Assembly: GCF_001659605.2 (NCBI RefSeq)
Contig: NC_035177.2
Span: 2,852,611-2,916,610 of the forward strand
Direction: 5' to 3'
Length of the DNA stretch: 64,000 bases
Origin: Manihot esculenta
Taxonomy: Eukaryota; Streptophyta; Magnoliopsida; Malpighiales; Euphorbiaceae
The translations under genes were made by a program, and so were the position numbers. This document shows, piece after piece, positions 1 to 10,628 of this stretch. The notes beneath the pieces are model-generated. The model did no database searches. It was not told the DNA's origin and saw nothing but the letters and a program-made list of their open reading frames with translations. Position 1 is the first letter of the stretch; every line of letters begins with the position of its first letter.

Positions 1-1438
1 CCTTACCCTGACTTTGATATGGCTTCTGAAGGGGTTCCATACCCGTATTTAGGAGGTGGAAGCTCAAGCTCAACACCAGCATGGGATTTTACAAGTACTG
101 GTCACCATCGGGGCACGAGAGGTGACTCGAGATTTAGTGGAATGTTTAGTGGTGATCAGACTCCTGGGAGAGCAGAGTCTATCTCAGCACAGTCTTGTGA
201 TGTGGTGCTAGAGGATGAGGATGAACCCAAGGAGTGGATGGCACAGGTGGAGCCTGGAGTTCATATTACTTTTGTGTCTCTTCCTAATGGGGGAAATGAT
301 CTAAAGCGTATTCGCTTCAGGTACACATCAATTGTCCATAAAATGTTAGGCGTTTTTGCATTTTTGTTCAATGAAACCAGTGTACGAACAACAGTTTTAT
401 TATAACCGCTGACCATGGCAGAACATCATTCATGAACATTGTTAACTAACTGACTTGAGCTTTTTGGTTTGAAGTCGAGAGATGTTCAACAAGTGGCAAG
501 CGCAGCGATGGTGGGGTGAGAATTTTGACAGGATCATGGAGCTTTACAATGTCCAGAGATTTAATCGTCAAGCTCTTCATACTCCTCCGAGGTCTGAGGA
601 TGAGGTAAATTGCTTTTTTATCTCCTAAAGACCCCATCCGGGATTTTAAGTTGCACACACTGCATAGCTTATAGCTCATAGTTGAATATTAATTTGAACT
701 TTAGGCTGATTGATCTGAAGCAAGAGACTATATATCATTCAATATTAGTGATGGTGCAAATTTATGTTCAAGTTTGCTCTGAGCTTATCTTATTCAATCA
801 TAACATGTCTAGATAGCCATGTCCAAGAGAAGTAAATTGGACTCCTTCTCAATTATAATTATAACAGATAATATGATCTTTCAACAGCAGAGGGATTCTT
901 CATACTCGAGGATGGGATCTGCAAGGGAAAGCCCCATGGCTCCATCATATACACCAAGAAGTCACTATAAACCATCTGGAAGTAAAGGGTATTTCCCATC
1001 TGATGCTATGGAGCAAGTTGGCACACAACATTACCACGCTGGTTCAAGCGGTTACGGCATAGGCGGCCCAAAAGCCGAGGCATCTTCTATGGAAGCATCA
1101 CGGACAACCACATCCTCCAGAGATGAACCTTCTATTTCTGTTAGTAATGCTAGTGAGATAGAGTCAGAATGGATTGAAGAAGATGAGCCTGGAGTTTACA
1201 TTACTATCAGACAATTAGCTGATGGGACTAGAGAGCTCCGGCGAGTCAGATTCAGGTAATGGAAAGTCCATTAACGTAATCTTAAGCTTTTTAGTAATTC
1301 AGACTGTTCCAAGTTATGGAAGCTAATGACGTCTGGCATTTGGTTCTCTTATTTCGCAGCCGAGAAAAGTTTGGGGAAGTGCATGCAAAGCTGTGGTGGG
1401 AAGAGAACAGAGACAGAATACAAAATCAATACCTATAA
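1..1438 (+). CDS. BRXL: BREVIS RADIX-like (BRX) protein, 3' part of gene
   Basis: Partial gene; the 5' end lies left of the window. Exons read by frame and splice sites: 1-320 (partial), 475-604, 888-1255 and 1360-1438, with stop TAA at 1436-1438. Two BRX domains are visible. The first spans exons 1-2 (EWMAQVEPGVHITF, then WQAQRWWGENFDRIMELYNV); the second spans exons 3-4 (ESEWIEEDEPGVYITI, then KLWWEENRDRIQNQYL at the C-terminus). Between them is a Ser/Gly-rich linker. The tandem BRX pair is diagnostic of this plant-specific family, which acts in root growth, auxin/brassinosteroid crosstalk and polar membrane domains. BRX domains mediate protein-protein interaction. The codons on both sides of each intron keep the frame and I see no break. 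It looks more like the BRXL2/4 type than BRX itself, but that choice is inference. Confidence 0.93.
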
Positions 1439-1814
1439 AACTACAACTTCATACAGCTTACAATTTCTAGCAACTGAAAGTGAATGAATTCAGGGTGCAG
1501 TTGGATATCCCTCTACTCCTAGAAAATTACCCAAAAAAGAAAATTGAAAAAGGAAAGGAAAAAAGAATTCTGTTTATTCAGTTTTGTTTCATATATGAAG
1601 TGTTTGCAGAGAAATATTTTCACCATCATTTGTGGTGACAAAACTCCACTTTGTAATGGAAAATTTCCCTTAGGATGTCCAAATGCATCCATTTTTGGCC
1701 TCTATTATTATTTTTACTTATAATTTTATAGCAATTTTTAGTGCTTCTCAAAGATTTATGATTAGTCTTTGGGATTGATTGGCTCTCAGTTTTACATATT
1801 CAAAGTTTGTTTTC
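1439..1814 (+). other. 3'UTR and downstream flank of the BRX-like gene
   Basis: AT-rich sequence following the BRX stop codon, with no open frame of note. It is likely the 3'UTR plus spacer up to the first retroelement remnant. No clear polyadenylation signal can be assigned. Confidence 0.4.
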
Positions 1815-2246
1815 TGTAACACCCACTTCATAGATGAAGGAATGGAATTGAGATTTTTTGTAATCACAGAGCAGAATCTGTCTATTCACCTAATGAGTTA
1901 TCATATCAAAATAAATTTATTAATGAGTTTTGGCTCGGTGGAACAGGAGCTGTTTTTAGAGTTATGAGGCTATTGCGAGGATTATTGATATATGTTGCTT
2001 GTTTGATTTTTTTATCGGTTTGGGTAACCTTGTGCTCACAAAATTATCTGTTATCACATATTATCGCGTGATTCTCATAGATGATTTAGCTTGAAAATAT
2101 TCAAATTAAATACCACAAAAATACCACAAAACTACCTGTTATCACAGATTATTGAGTGGTTTTCGTGGATGACGTGGCTTGAAAATATTCAAACCAAATA
2201 CCACACGAGCATAAATGAATACGCTTAAAATCTAGGCTCGTAATAG
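1815..2246 (+). mobile_element. 5' LTR of a decayed LTR retrotransposon (outer element)
   Basis: Starts TGTAACACCC, a common plant LTR start, and ends just before a primer-binding-site-like TGGTATCAGAG at 2248. Its last ~90 bases resemble the end of a second copy at 11945-12034: both have the order gtgattctcat / gacttg-cttgaaaa / ttcaaat / cacaaa-aaatga. The left copy contains an ~80-bp internal tandem duplication (2041-2120 and 2129-2207). The 5' boundary is tentative. Confidence 0.5.
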
Positions 2247-2247
2247 T

Positions 2248-2260
2248 TGGTATCAGAGTG
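2248..2260 (+). promoter_or_regulatory. Primer-binding site (initiator tRNA-Met type), outer element
   Basis: TGGTATCAGAGTG lies two bases after the presumed LTR end. Plant LTR retrotransposons typically have TGGTATCAGAGC here, complementary to the 3' end of initiator tRNA-Met. One mismatch fits an old copy. Confidence 0.55.
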
Positions 2261-4704
2261 ATTGGTAAGCAATTTAAGTGATATGATGAAAACAAATATG
2301 AGATCTGATTTCCTAGAGAAAATGGTTGAGAAACTTTGTGCTTGGTTTAATGAATGTCCCACCTGGAAAAGGCTAACACTAGAGCTGTAGTAATTCCATT
2401 AGGCTTTGCAATTATAAGATAAGCACATTCAGGCTCTTGAATTTTGATTGTGATAGCTAAATTGACTAAGAGTATTACATGCTCCAAAATATATAGTTTT
2501 TAGAGGGAGAATAATGACGTAGTTCTACGCACTCTGTTAGATGTCTTTTAGAGAGAGAAAGAGAGTAATGATTGGATATCATACACTCCTAGTGACCTTT
2601 TGGAAAAAGAGTAATGACCTCATGACATAAGATAAAGGTAAGGGTGAGCCAATAGAGTTTGAGACCATTTAAAACTCCCAAGAATAATACATGTGAGAAT
2701 TGATGCAATGACCTCCTATGTAAAGGATATTATATAAAAGAGCTGAAAATCCATTGTGTATCTCATAATTATTTTGCAAGAACTATATGAATAACGCCGA
2801 GTATGAGATGAAAGAGACTATGAGCATTGCTCAAGGAGTGAATTGATGGACTAGGAATCAATAGTGAGACCTGTCCGCTAATTTCAAGGCGAATGCCTAT
2901 GAAGTAAACAAGGTTGAAATCCTAAATATGAGAATTTTTGTATCATATCTATGAAATGATAAAGGTAAACAATTTTCTCTTGATATGAACTTTTTTTTAA
3001 TATTATTAAAAATTGCTATAGTGCATACAGATTAAAGATAACACCAATGTATTTGATAACTGTGCTAAATTGAAGGGGAGAATTAAAGTTGAAAAAACAT
3101 TTTGTAAAAGGAATTGAAGGCCCAATTTTACTTTGAGTACGTGGTATTTGACTCACGATGAAAACTAAGCGAGTTGCAACGAGTTCAATGTGAGACTGTA
3201 GTTGACATGTTGGGGCAACGAATAGATTACAGAGGAGAAATGTGAAGGAATACAATATGACCTTAGTGGCTACCAACAATCAATTAGACTACCTTAAAGG
3301 TGGGTTTAAAAGGAAGTTCAATTCCTCATCTTGTTTTGATAGTTGCCTAAACAAATAAACCAAAGTAGTGAGTAGGAGGATGGGTCAAAATAACCAACAT
3401 GCCGGTAGGACAAACAATATCAGCAGAATAACTTTTAAAAAAGTTGGAACAATGGAAGAATGCATAAGAATTCAAACAACATAACAGTGACACAACCTAG
3501 TACAGCAAAGTGTTTAAAGGGTCATATCGTGTAGAGAGTTGCCCATATAAAGGTGCTTTAAATTTCTTAAGGGTCCTTTGAGGAGAATAATAAAAGAAGT
3601 GGAGCAGAAAGACAAACATAACTATACGAATTTTCTTGGAGAAGAACAAGATAGTGTGAGATTATGGACTAGCTAGTTTTCAAAATTCAATATCATCGTA
3701 AAGGTGAACACAAATTTCATAAAAGCTATCCATTTGAAGAAGGAAGAAGATGCTGCAAGAGTGACTTTTGAAGTGTTTTATCAAATGAAACTATGGAAAG
3801 AAAGATAAATTTTTATAATGATGCTAAAAAACACTTCTAATGTGGTAAAAGGAATGGGGTCCTTCAACTACTAATTTGAATTAAGAATAGAAATGTGTTG
3901 AAACCCACATAACTGATATAGTGTTTCTTGAATTTTTTGGTATGTTGCTTTGGACTAATGGTTTTGGATATTTTTGTGTTTAAATGACTCGAGTTTCTCC
4001 TTGTGATTGAATCGATAAATTTGTGTTAATTGATCTTAATAACATATAATATGGAGCTTACTTGAAAGGAAAAGCGGCAATAATATGATTTTGCGAGACT
4101 TCTCTTTGGCCAAACCGAGATGAAAGGAGTGTGAGAACAGGAAGAAATGACGAAATATGTTAAAAAGTATACTTGTTAATTAAGAAAATTAAATGCTATG
4201 ATACTAATGGCATAACAAGAGAGTATTTTTCAATAATATATTATTATTGAGTCAATATAGTGTCATTATTCACTTTTCACATAACTTTGCTCTAATCTTT
4301 ATATTGAGCATATTCTTGCTACTAATAAGTTTCTTGTGAGATTGATAGAGATTAACTGCCTTGAGGATCCTATATCTTGTGCGAGTCTTATACAAGTAGA
4401 TATTTTGACTATATAACTTGGTAGAGAAATAGAAGTAAAAGACTAGGAATGTTAAAGTCTAATAAAAGGGAGTATTCACACGTGTGAAGGAGAGGCAAAT
4501 ACAAATCAAAACCACATGAATTTGAGTAAGGTGTCTATGAGGTAGAGACACTAGTATGAACAAGGATTCATCCGATTTTTCCATGAGTATATTAAAATCA
4601 TATTGTATCGAGGAGATGTATATTAGTCGGTCTAAGTCTTCCTAATTGACTTTTGTTCATACATCCATTTATATGAATAAGTTGGAGCCACACTATATAG
4701 ATGA
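2261..4704 (+). mobile_element. Decayed internal region of the outer LTR element
   Basis: There is no open frame of useful length. Composition (A/G-rich, long runs of gag-like lysine/asparagine codons interrupted by stops) differs from the T/A-rich intergenic DNA elsewhere. It sits between a PBS at 2248 and the inserted inner element at 4710, and its likely continuation is at 11033-11880. No catalytic motif survives that I can read, so the superfamily is not assigned. Confidence 0.4.
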
Positions 4705-4709
4705 GATGA
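4705..4709 (+). repeat. Target-site duplication GATGA, left copy
   Basis: GATGA directly precedes TGATAAGCCCC at 4710. The same five bases directly follow the element's other end at 11028-11032. Five bases is the usual LTR-retrotransposon duplication size. Confidence 0.75.
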
Positions 4710-4822
4710 TGATAAGCCCCTGAGAAGGTCATCTAGAGCTATTGTTCCAAACAAGAAGTATTTGGACTAAGGAGGCCTTATTGCTTTTCTATTTTTAGTC
4801 TTGTTGCTATTTTTATTAATTG
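4710..4822 (+). repeat. Partial LTR (first ~113 bp), plus orientation
   Basis: Matches 10568-10680 nearly base for base, then switches at AATTG to inverted gag sequence. The forward LTR also has AATTG at that point, so the junction shows 5-bp microhomology. Confidence 0.85.
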
Positions 4823-5860
4823 ACAAGAATTAAATTGAATTTCCACTCTCATAGTTCCTGTTGAAGTCCAACCAGTCAAGGCATGCAAGGAAATTTCAGC
4901 TTCTGTGTCATCTTCATAGTCGGCCAGATCACACCCACCATCCAAGATGAGAAGCTGTGACTTAGTACAACGGTGACCCAGGGTAAACTTCTCGTCACAG
5001 TTGAAACAGAGCCCTTGAGCTCTTCGCTTCTGCATCTCGTCCCAGGTTAATCGTTTCACAGGGGCAGAAGGTTTGCTTTTTGATGGAGCGAAATTACCCG
5101 TTTGAAAAGAAGGGCGAATTGCTTTTTTATTACGAAGCAATTGCTCATCCTTCATTCGAGCCAAGCTTATTGCATCCTTCAAGGTCTTGGGTTTAAACAT
5201 TCTGATCCCTTCTGCGATTTCAGATTTGAGTCCCCCCATGAAGGTTCCAACCAGTGCCTTCTGAGTCCAACCTTTAACCCTGTTACCCAATCGTTCAAAC
5301 TCTCTCTGATAATCACGTAAGTCTCCAGTTTGACGAATTTTAGAGAGCGATTCATCAAAATCTTCACAGTCTGTGGGCCCAAAACGTGACCACAATTCTT
5401 TTGAGAATATCTCCCACGTAACACCTTTCCCGGCCTCAGTATAAGTTCGTCGAAGCCATTTCCACCACTCGTTAGCTTCACCTCGAAGATGGTATGACGC
5501 CAAGGAGACTTTTTCTGTATCTGGAGTTCCCTGGTACTCAAAGAACTGATCGACTCTTGTGAACCATTCCGTCGGATCGTCTCCTGTATATTTGGGAAAT
5601 TCCAGTTTGGCGAGCTTAGCTGAAAATAATGGCTTTCCTCCATCTCTGGAGATTTCAGGAGTAGCGCGTATCTGGCTAGCTCGATCGTTGACACCACTTG
5701 ATTCCTCCCTATTGGATGAGGAGAGTTCTGATAGCTTCGTGATCGCCGCCTTAATATGTTGTAAGTCTTCGCCAATCCCTTTTTCTATACGGGACAGATT
5801 GTCTTGGAGTTGGCCAAGTCCTGTTTCAAGATTTTCGATCCTTTCCTTGTTTGTGGCCAT
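4778..5860 (-). pseudogene. Truncated inverted gag of the chromovirus
   Basis: Open frame of 360 codons beginning MATNKERIENLETGLG, the native gag start, on the minus strand. It is near-identical to the N-terminus of the intact gag-pol at 6240, with a handful of substitutions (for example WWKWL for WWQWL, KFTLGH for KFTPGH). It includes the retrotransposon gag core and the CCHC-like knuckle CFNCDEKF-HRC near residues 286-299. It stops matching just after CQLI, before the protease, where it runs into LTR sequence and gains about ten unrelated residues. Without protease, RT or integrase it cannot act alone. It is preceded on its own strand by a PBS and LTR, so it is the half of the composite with a normal 5' region. 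Confidence 0.85.
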
Positions 5861-5892
5861 TGAGAAGGAAAGAAAAATAAAAAAAAAAATGT

Positions 5893-5905
5893 GGCTCTGA
5901 TACCA
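5893..5905 (-). promoter_or_regulatory. Primer-binding site of the chromovirus (tRNA-iMet type)
   Basis: Minus strand reads TGGTATCAGAGCC, one base after the LTR end ACCTATCA. This is the standard initiator tRNA-Met PBS. It serves the inverted gag copy; the plus-strand gag-pol has no PBS of its own. Confidence 0.85.
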
Positions 5906-5906
5906 A

Positions 5907-6239
5907 TGATAGGTCCCAGTCAAAGCCAAGAAGATTAACAAAAGAAAATTAAGAAGTTACTAATATTTTCTTCCCCCTGAAGCCTGCTGCTACAGAGAAT
6001 ATAAATAGGAACAAATCAAACAACCTAGTCCTATTCTCTTGGCCACACTTAGCACAAAGAGATATTATTGCCCACGATCAACTAAATGCTATTTGACTAA
6101 GTAAAACAAACAACTAAAAGATAATTGCAGTAAATAACAATTAATAAAAATAGCAGCAAGACTAAAAATAGAAAAACAATAAGGCCTCCTTAGTCCAAAT
6201 ACTTCTTGTTTGGAACAATAGCTCTAGATGACCTTCTCA
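5907..6239 (-). repeat. Near-complete LTR (lacks first ~11 bp), minus orientation
   Basis: On the minus strand it runs from TGAGAAGG to ACCTATCA. It lacks only TGATAAGCCCC at its start, where it joins the plus-strand gag through the shared bases CCTTCTCA (6232-6239). It contains the LTR's TATA-like stretch near 6000-6009. Confidence 0.85.
6000..6009 (+). promoter_or_regulatory. TATA-like box reading toward gag-pol (fortuitous)
   Basis: TATAAATAGG on the plus strand lies within the inverted LTR, about 230 bases upstream of the gag ATG at 6240. On the minus strand the same bases are the LTR's own CCTATTTATA. Whether it drives plus-strand transcription is inference. Confidence 0.3.
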
Positions 6240-9200
6240 ATGGCCACAAACAAGGAAAGGATCGAAAATCTTGAAACAGGACTTGGCCAACTCCAAGACA
6301 ATCTGTCCCGTATAGAAAAAGGGATTGGCGAAGACTTACAACATATTAAGGCGGCGATCACGAAGCTATCAGAACTCTCCTCATCCAATAGGGAGGAATC
6401 AAGTGGTGTCAACGATCGAGCTAGCCAGATACGCGCTACTCCTGAAATCTCCAGAGATGGAGGGAAGCCGTTATTTTCAGCTAAGCTCGCCAAACTGGAA
6501 TTTCCCAAATATACAGGAGACGATCCGACGGAATGGTTCACAAGAGTCGATCAGTTCTTTGAGTACCAGGGAACTCCAGATACAGAAAAAGTCTCCTTGG
6601 CGTCATACCATCTTCGAGGTGAAGCTAACGAGTGGTGGCAATGGCTTCGACGAACTTATACTGAGGCCGGGAAAGGGGTTACGTGGGAGATATTCTCAGA
6701 AGAATTGTGGTCACGTTTTGGGCCCACAGACTGTGAAGATTTTGACGAATCGCTCTCTAAAATTCGTCAAACTGGAGACTTACGTGATTATCAGAGAGAG
6801 TTTGAACGATTGGGTAACAGGGTAAAAGGTTGGACTCAGAAGGCACTGGTTGGAACCTTCATGGGGGGACTCAAATCTGAAATCGCAGAAGGGATCAGAA
6901 TGTTTAAACCCAAGACCTTGAAGGATGCAATAAGCTTGGCTCGAATGAAGGATGAGCAATTGCTTCGTAATAAAAAAGCAATTCGCCCTTCTTTTCAAAC
7001 GGGTAATTTCGCTCCATCAAAAAGCAAACCTTCCGCCCCTGTGAAACGATTAACCTGGGACGAGATGCAGAAGCGAAGAGCTCAAGGGCTCTGTTTCAAC
7101 TGTGACGAGAAGTTTACCCCGGGTCACCGTTGTACTAAGTCACAGCTTCTCATCTTGGATGGTGGGTGTGATCTGGACGACGATGAAGATGACACAGAAG
7201 CTGAAATTTCCTTGCATGCCTTGACTGGTTGGACTTCAACAGGAACTATGAGGGTGGAAATTCAATTTAATTCTTGTCAATTGATTGTTCTCATTGACAG
7301 CGGTTCGACTCATAACTTCATCAATGAGAAGATCGCCGGAATGCTCAAGTTACCGGCCAGACCAACAGCACCTTTCAATGTCAAGGTAGCAAATGGAAAT
7401 CCATTACGATGCACCGGAAAATTCAAAGATGTTTCTTTCTCTCTCCAAGGTATACCATTTACTGCTACGTTCTTTTCTCTTCCTATAATGGGTTTGGACG
7501 TTGTGTTGGGTGTACAGTGGCTACAACAGTTAGGGACGGTGTCATGTAATTGGAAGAACTTGACTATGGACTTCACATGGGGAGGCCAACCGAGACATTT
7601 GCAGGGTATTTGTAGCCAACCGATTGAATCTCTATCCTTGAAATCAATATCCAAGGAACTGAGGCACAACAGTACAGCTTTTGCAATTTGTCTCGAAAAC
7701 TCTACAGTCACACTTCCTGAGCAACTCCATCCAGATATGCTGCATCTGTTAACTCAATTTTCAGATATATACCAAAAGCCGAGTCAGCTACCTCCTCAAC
7801 GAGAAATTAATCATCACATAATTCTCAAAGAGGGTGTTGATCCGGTGAATGTTCGCCCTTACAGGTATGCTCACTCCCAGAAAGATGAGATTGAGAAACA
7901 AGTACAGGAGATGTTGACAAAAGGCTTGATTCGGCCAAGCACTAGCCCCTTCTCATCCCCTGTTTTGCTGGTCAAGAAGAAGGATGGCTCTTGGAGGTTC
8001 TGTACGGACTATCGAGCTCTTAATCAAGTCACTATCAGAGATCGTTTTCCAATACCCACAGTGGATGATATGTTAGACGAGCTCCATGGTGCCTCTTATT
8101 TTACTAAACTGGACTTCATTGCAGGATTTCATCAAGTCAGAATGCATCCTCCTGATATTCATAAAACGGCCTTCCGCACTCATAATGGCCATTATGAGTA
8201 TCTGGTGATGCCCTTTGGGCTGTGCAACGCGCCCTCCACATTTCAGGCACTAATGAATTCTGTTTTCCGCCCCTACTTAAGAAAATTCGTCTTGGTTTTT
8301 TTTGACGATGTTCTTATATACAGTCCATCATGGGAGGCTCATCTGGAGCATGTGCAGTTGGCATTCCAGCTGCTTCGGCAACATCGATTCTTTATAAAGC
8401 TAAGCAAATGTGCTTTTGGGCTGAAACAGATCGAGTACTTGGGTCATGTGGTTTCCGGCGATGGAGTACAGGTGGATAAATCAAAAATCAGTGCAATTCT
8501 AGACTGGCCTACTCCAACAACAGTCACTGAATTGCGTGGGTTTTTGGGACTCACTGGTTACTACAGAAAATTTGTTCAGTCTTATGGGATTCTTGCACAA
8601 CCATTGACGAATCTATTAAAAAAAGGCAAATTTTTTTGGTCGGCAGATGCTGAAGCTTCCTTTCTGGCTTTGAAAACTGCTTTGACAGCCACGCCTACAT
8701 TGGCAGTACCCAATTTTAATGAACCTTTTTTTATCACTACTGATGCTTCTAATACAGGAATTGGTGCAGTACTGTCGCAACAGGATCGTCCCATCGCGTT
8801 TATGAGTCGAGCTTTGGGTTCTTCGAAGCAAGCTTGGTCTACATATGCTAAAGAAATGCTTGCCATCTTGCAGGCTATCAAAACATGGCGACCTTACATT
8901 TTGGGTCGTAAATTCTTTATTCAAACAGACCAGCGTAGTCTAAAGTACTTGGTGGAACAGAAGATTGTTACTCCAGAGCAACAAAATTGGGTTTCAAAGC
9001 TATTGGGTTATGATTATGAGATCCTTTATAAACCAGGCAAAGAGAATCGAGTCGCAGACACTTTATCTCGCGTCACTGGAAGTCCAAGTCTCAATTCCCT
9101 GTTTTTGTCGCACTCTTCTCTTTGGGATCGTATTAAAGCTACCCTCACTACTGACCCCTATATGCTTCATATTGGTCAATTGGCATCCAATCGCCCTGGG

Positions 9201-10628
9201 CAACCTTACATTTGGAAGAATGGGTTGATTTTTTTTAAGAATCGGGTGGTAATTCCTCCTAAGTCTGATCTGCCTACTCAGCTTTTGCAGGAGTTTCATG
9301 ATTCTCCTTGTGGTGGCCACTCTGGAGTCCTCCGCACATTTAAACGCATCGCACAACAATTCTATTGGCCTCAAATGCGATTGCAGATTCAGAAATATAT
9401 TGCAGCGTGCTCAGTGTGTCAGAAAAATAAGTCGGCCACAACTTTACCAGCAGGCTTACTTCAGCCATTACCGATTCCTCACCAGGTCTGGGACGACATC
9501 GCAATGGATTTTATTGATGGGTTGCCCCCATCCTGTGGTAAATCTTCTGTTCTGGTAGTCATTGACAGATTGAGTAAATATGCTCATTTTTTGCCATTAT
9601 CGCATCCTTACTCTGCTAAGGTCATAGCTGAATTATTTGTCAATGGAGTTGTCAAGTATCATGGCATGCCTCGGTCTATCGTCAGTGACCGTGACCCAAT
9701 TTTCATGAGTCACTTTTGGCGTGAGTTCTTCAAGCTCTCAGGAACCCAATTGAATATGAGCTCTTCCTACCATCCACAAACGGATGGTCAATCGGAAGTC
9801 ACTAATAGGTGCTTGGAGCAGTACCTTCGTTGTTTCGCCAGTCAACAACCTCGAAAGTGGTGTTCATTCTTACCTTGGGCGGAATACTGGTATAACACCT
9901 CCTTTCACATTTCTATTGGTATGACACCATTTCTGGCATTGTATGGCAGGAATCCTCCAATGATTCCGCGGTATGAATTGGGTTCTTCTCTAGTTCATGA
10001 AGTCGATCAAATTTTGAAGACCCGAGATGAGATTCTGAAGGACCTTAAGCTTCACTTATCACGTTCCATAGAGCGCATGAAACAGGTGGCGGACAAAAAA
10101 CGCAGGGATGTGGAGTTCTATCCTGGTGACTTGGTCTATCTTAAGTTACAACCGTATCGACAGCACTCAGTGTACAAGCGTGCATTCCAGAAATTGGCTA
10201 GTCATTTTTATGGGCCTTTCATGGTTGAAGAGAAGATTGGTTCCTTGGCATACCGCTTGCAGCTTCCGCCTGGATCAAAAGTTCATCCGGTCTTTCATGT
10301 TTCCTTACTTAAGAAACATGTGGGTGAAACTGTTCCTGTTTCTTCTGAAATTCCACATCTCACTGATGATGGCTATCTTGTTTTTGAGCCTGCTGAGATT
10401 TTAGATACAAGGTGGGTTCATCTTGGCAAACGTTTTACCGAAGAAAGCCTTGTTCGTTGGAAGCATTTGCCACCTGAAGATGCCACTTGGGAAATTTCTT
10501 CGGACTTGTCTGCTCGATTTCCACATTTGAACCTTGAGGACAAGGTTCCACTTCAAGGGGGAGGTACTGATAAGCCCCTGAGAAGGTCATCTAGAGCTAT
10601 TGTTCCAAACAAGAAGTATTTGGACTAA
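6240..10628 (+). CDS. Intact chromovirus gag-pol polyprotein (Ty3/gypsy)
   Basis: Single uninterrupted frame. The native start is ATG 6240 (MATNKERIEN); an in-frame ATG at 6228 lies in the joined LTR and adds only four residues. Approximate order: gag 1-280; zinc knuckle CFNCDEKF-GHRC near 285; protease DSGSTHNF near 352; reverse transcriptase 540-740 with FDDVLIYS near 690; RNase H with TDAS near 835, E of YAKE and IQTDQR; integrase HHCC finger near 1020-1065 and D-D-E core (MDFID, SDRDP, HPQTDGQSE) near 1090-1185; chromodomain-like segment near 1380-1430 (AEILDTRW, EESLVRWKHLP). All catalytic residues that I can identify are present. It encodes replication and integration functions for the element. 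It is odd in lacking a 5' LTR and PBS in its own orientation. The last ~20 codons are encoded by the LTR. Codon use and length are typical of a young element. Confidence 0.93.
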   Translation: MATNKERIENLETGLGQLQDNLSRIEKGIGEDLQHIKAAITKLSELSSSNREESSGVNDRASQIRATPEISRDGGKPLFSAKLAKLEFPKYTGDDPTEWFTRVDQFFEYQGTPDTEKVSLASYHLRGEANEWWQWLRRTYTEAGKGVTWEIFSEELWSRFGPTDCEDFDESLSKIRQTGDLRDYQREFERLGNRVKGWTQKALVGTFMGGLKSEIAEGIRMFKPKTLKDAISLARMKDEQLLRNKKAIRPSFQTGNFAPSKSKPSAPVKRLTWDEMQKRRAQGLCFNCDEKFTPGHRCTKSQLLILDGGCDLDDDEDDTEAEISLHALTGWTSTGTMRVEIQFNSCQLIVLIDSGSTHNFINEKIAGMLKLPARPTAPFNVKVANGNPLRCTGKFKDVSFSLQGIPFTATFFSLPIMGLDVVLGVQWLQQLGTVSCNWKNLTMDFTWGGQPRHLQGICSQPIESLSLKSISKELRHNSTAFAICLENSTVTLPEQLHPDMLHLLTQFSDIYQKPSQLPPQREINHHIILKEGVDPVNVRPYRYAHSQKDEIEKQVQEMLTKGLIRPSTSPFSSPVLLVKKKDGSWRFCTDYRALNQVTIRDRFPIPTVDDMLDELHGASYFTKLDFIAGFHQVRMHPPDIHKTAFRTHNGHYEYLVMPFGLCNAPSTFQALMNSVFRPYLRKFVLVFFDDVLIYSPSWEAHLEHVQLAFQLLRQHRFFIKLSKCAFGLKQIEYLGHVVSGDGVQVDKSKISAILDWPTPTTVTELRGFLGLTGYYRKFVQSYGILAQPLTNLLKKGKFFWSADAEASFLALKTALTATPTLAVPNFNEPFFITTDASNTGIGAVLSQQDRPIAFMSRALGSSKQAWSTYAKEMLAILQAIKTWRPYILGRKFFIQTDQRSLKYLVEQKIVTPEQQNWVSKLLGYDYEILYKPGKENRVADTLSRVTGSPSLNSLFLSHSSLWDRIKATLTTDPYMLHIGQLASNRPGQPYIWKNGLIFFKNRVVIPPKSDLPTQLLQEFHDSPCGGHSGVLRTFKRIAQQFYWPQMRLQIQKYIAACSVCQKNKSATTLPAGLLQPLPIPHQVWDDIAMDFIDGLPPSCGKSSVLVVIDRLSKYAHFLPLSHPYSAKVIAELFVNGVVKYHGMPRSIVSDRDPIFMSHFWREFFKLSGTQLNMSSSYHPQTDGQSEVTNRCLEQYLRCFASQQPRKWCSFLPWAEYWYNTSFHISIGMTPFLALYGRNPPMIPRYELGSSLVHEVDQILKTRDEILKDLKLHLSRSIERMKQVADKKRRDVEFYPGDLVYLKLQPYRQHSVYKRAFQKLASHFYGPFMVEEKIGSLAYRLQLPPGSKVHPVFHVSLLKKHVGETVPVSSEIPHLTDDGYLVFEPAEILDTRWVHLGKRFTEESLVRWKHLPPEDATWEISSDLSARFPHLNLEDKVPLQGGGTDKPLRRSSRAIVPNKKYLD
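10555..10564 (+). promoter_or_regulatory. Polypurine tract
   Basis: AAGGGGGAGG lies three bases before the LTR start TGATAAGCCCC at 10568. This is the expected plus-strand primer site for reverse transcription. It sits inside the pol reading frame. Confidence 0.75.

Noticed and set aside
5102..5900. Plus-strand open frames within 5102-5900 and minus-strand frames in 6224-9374
   Set aside because: They are complements or frame shadows of the two gag copies and pol, with no domain of their own.
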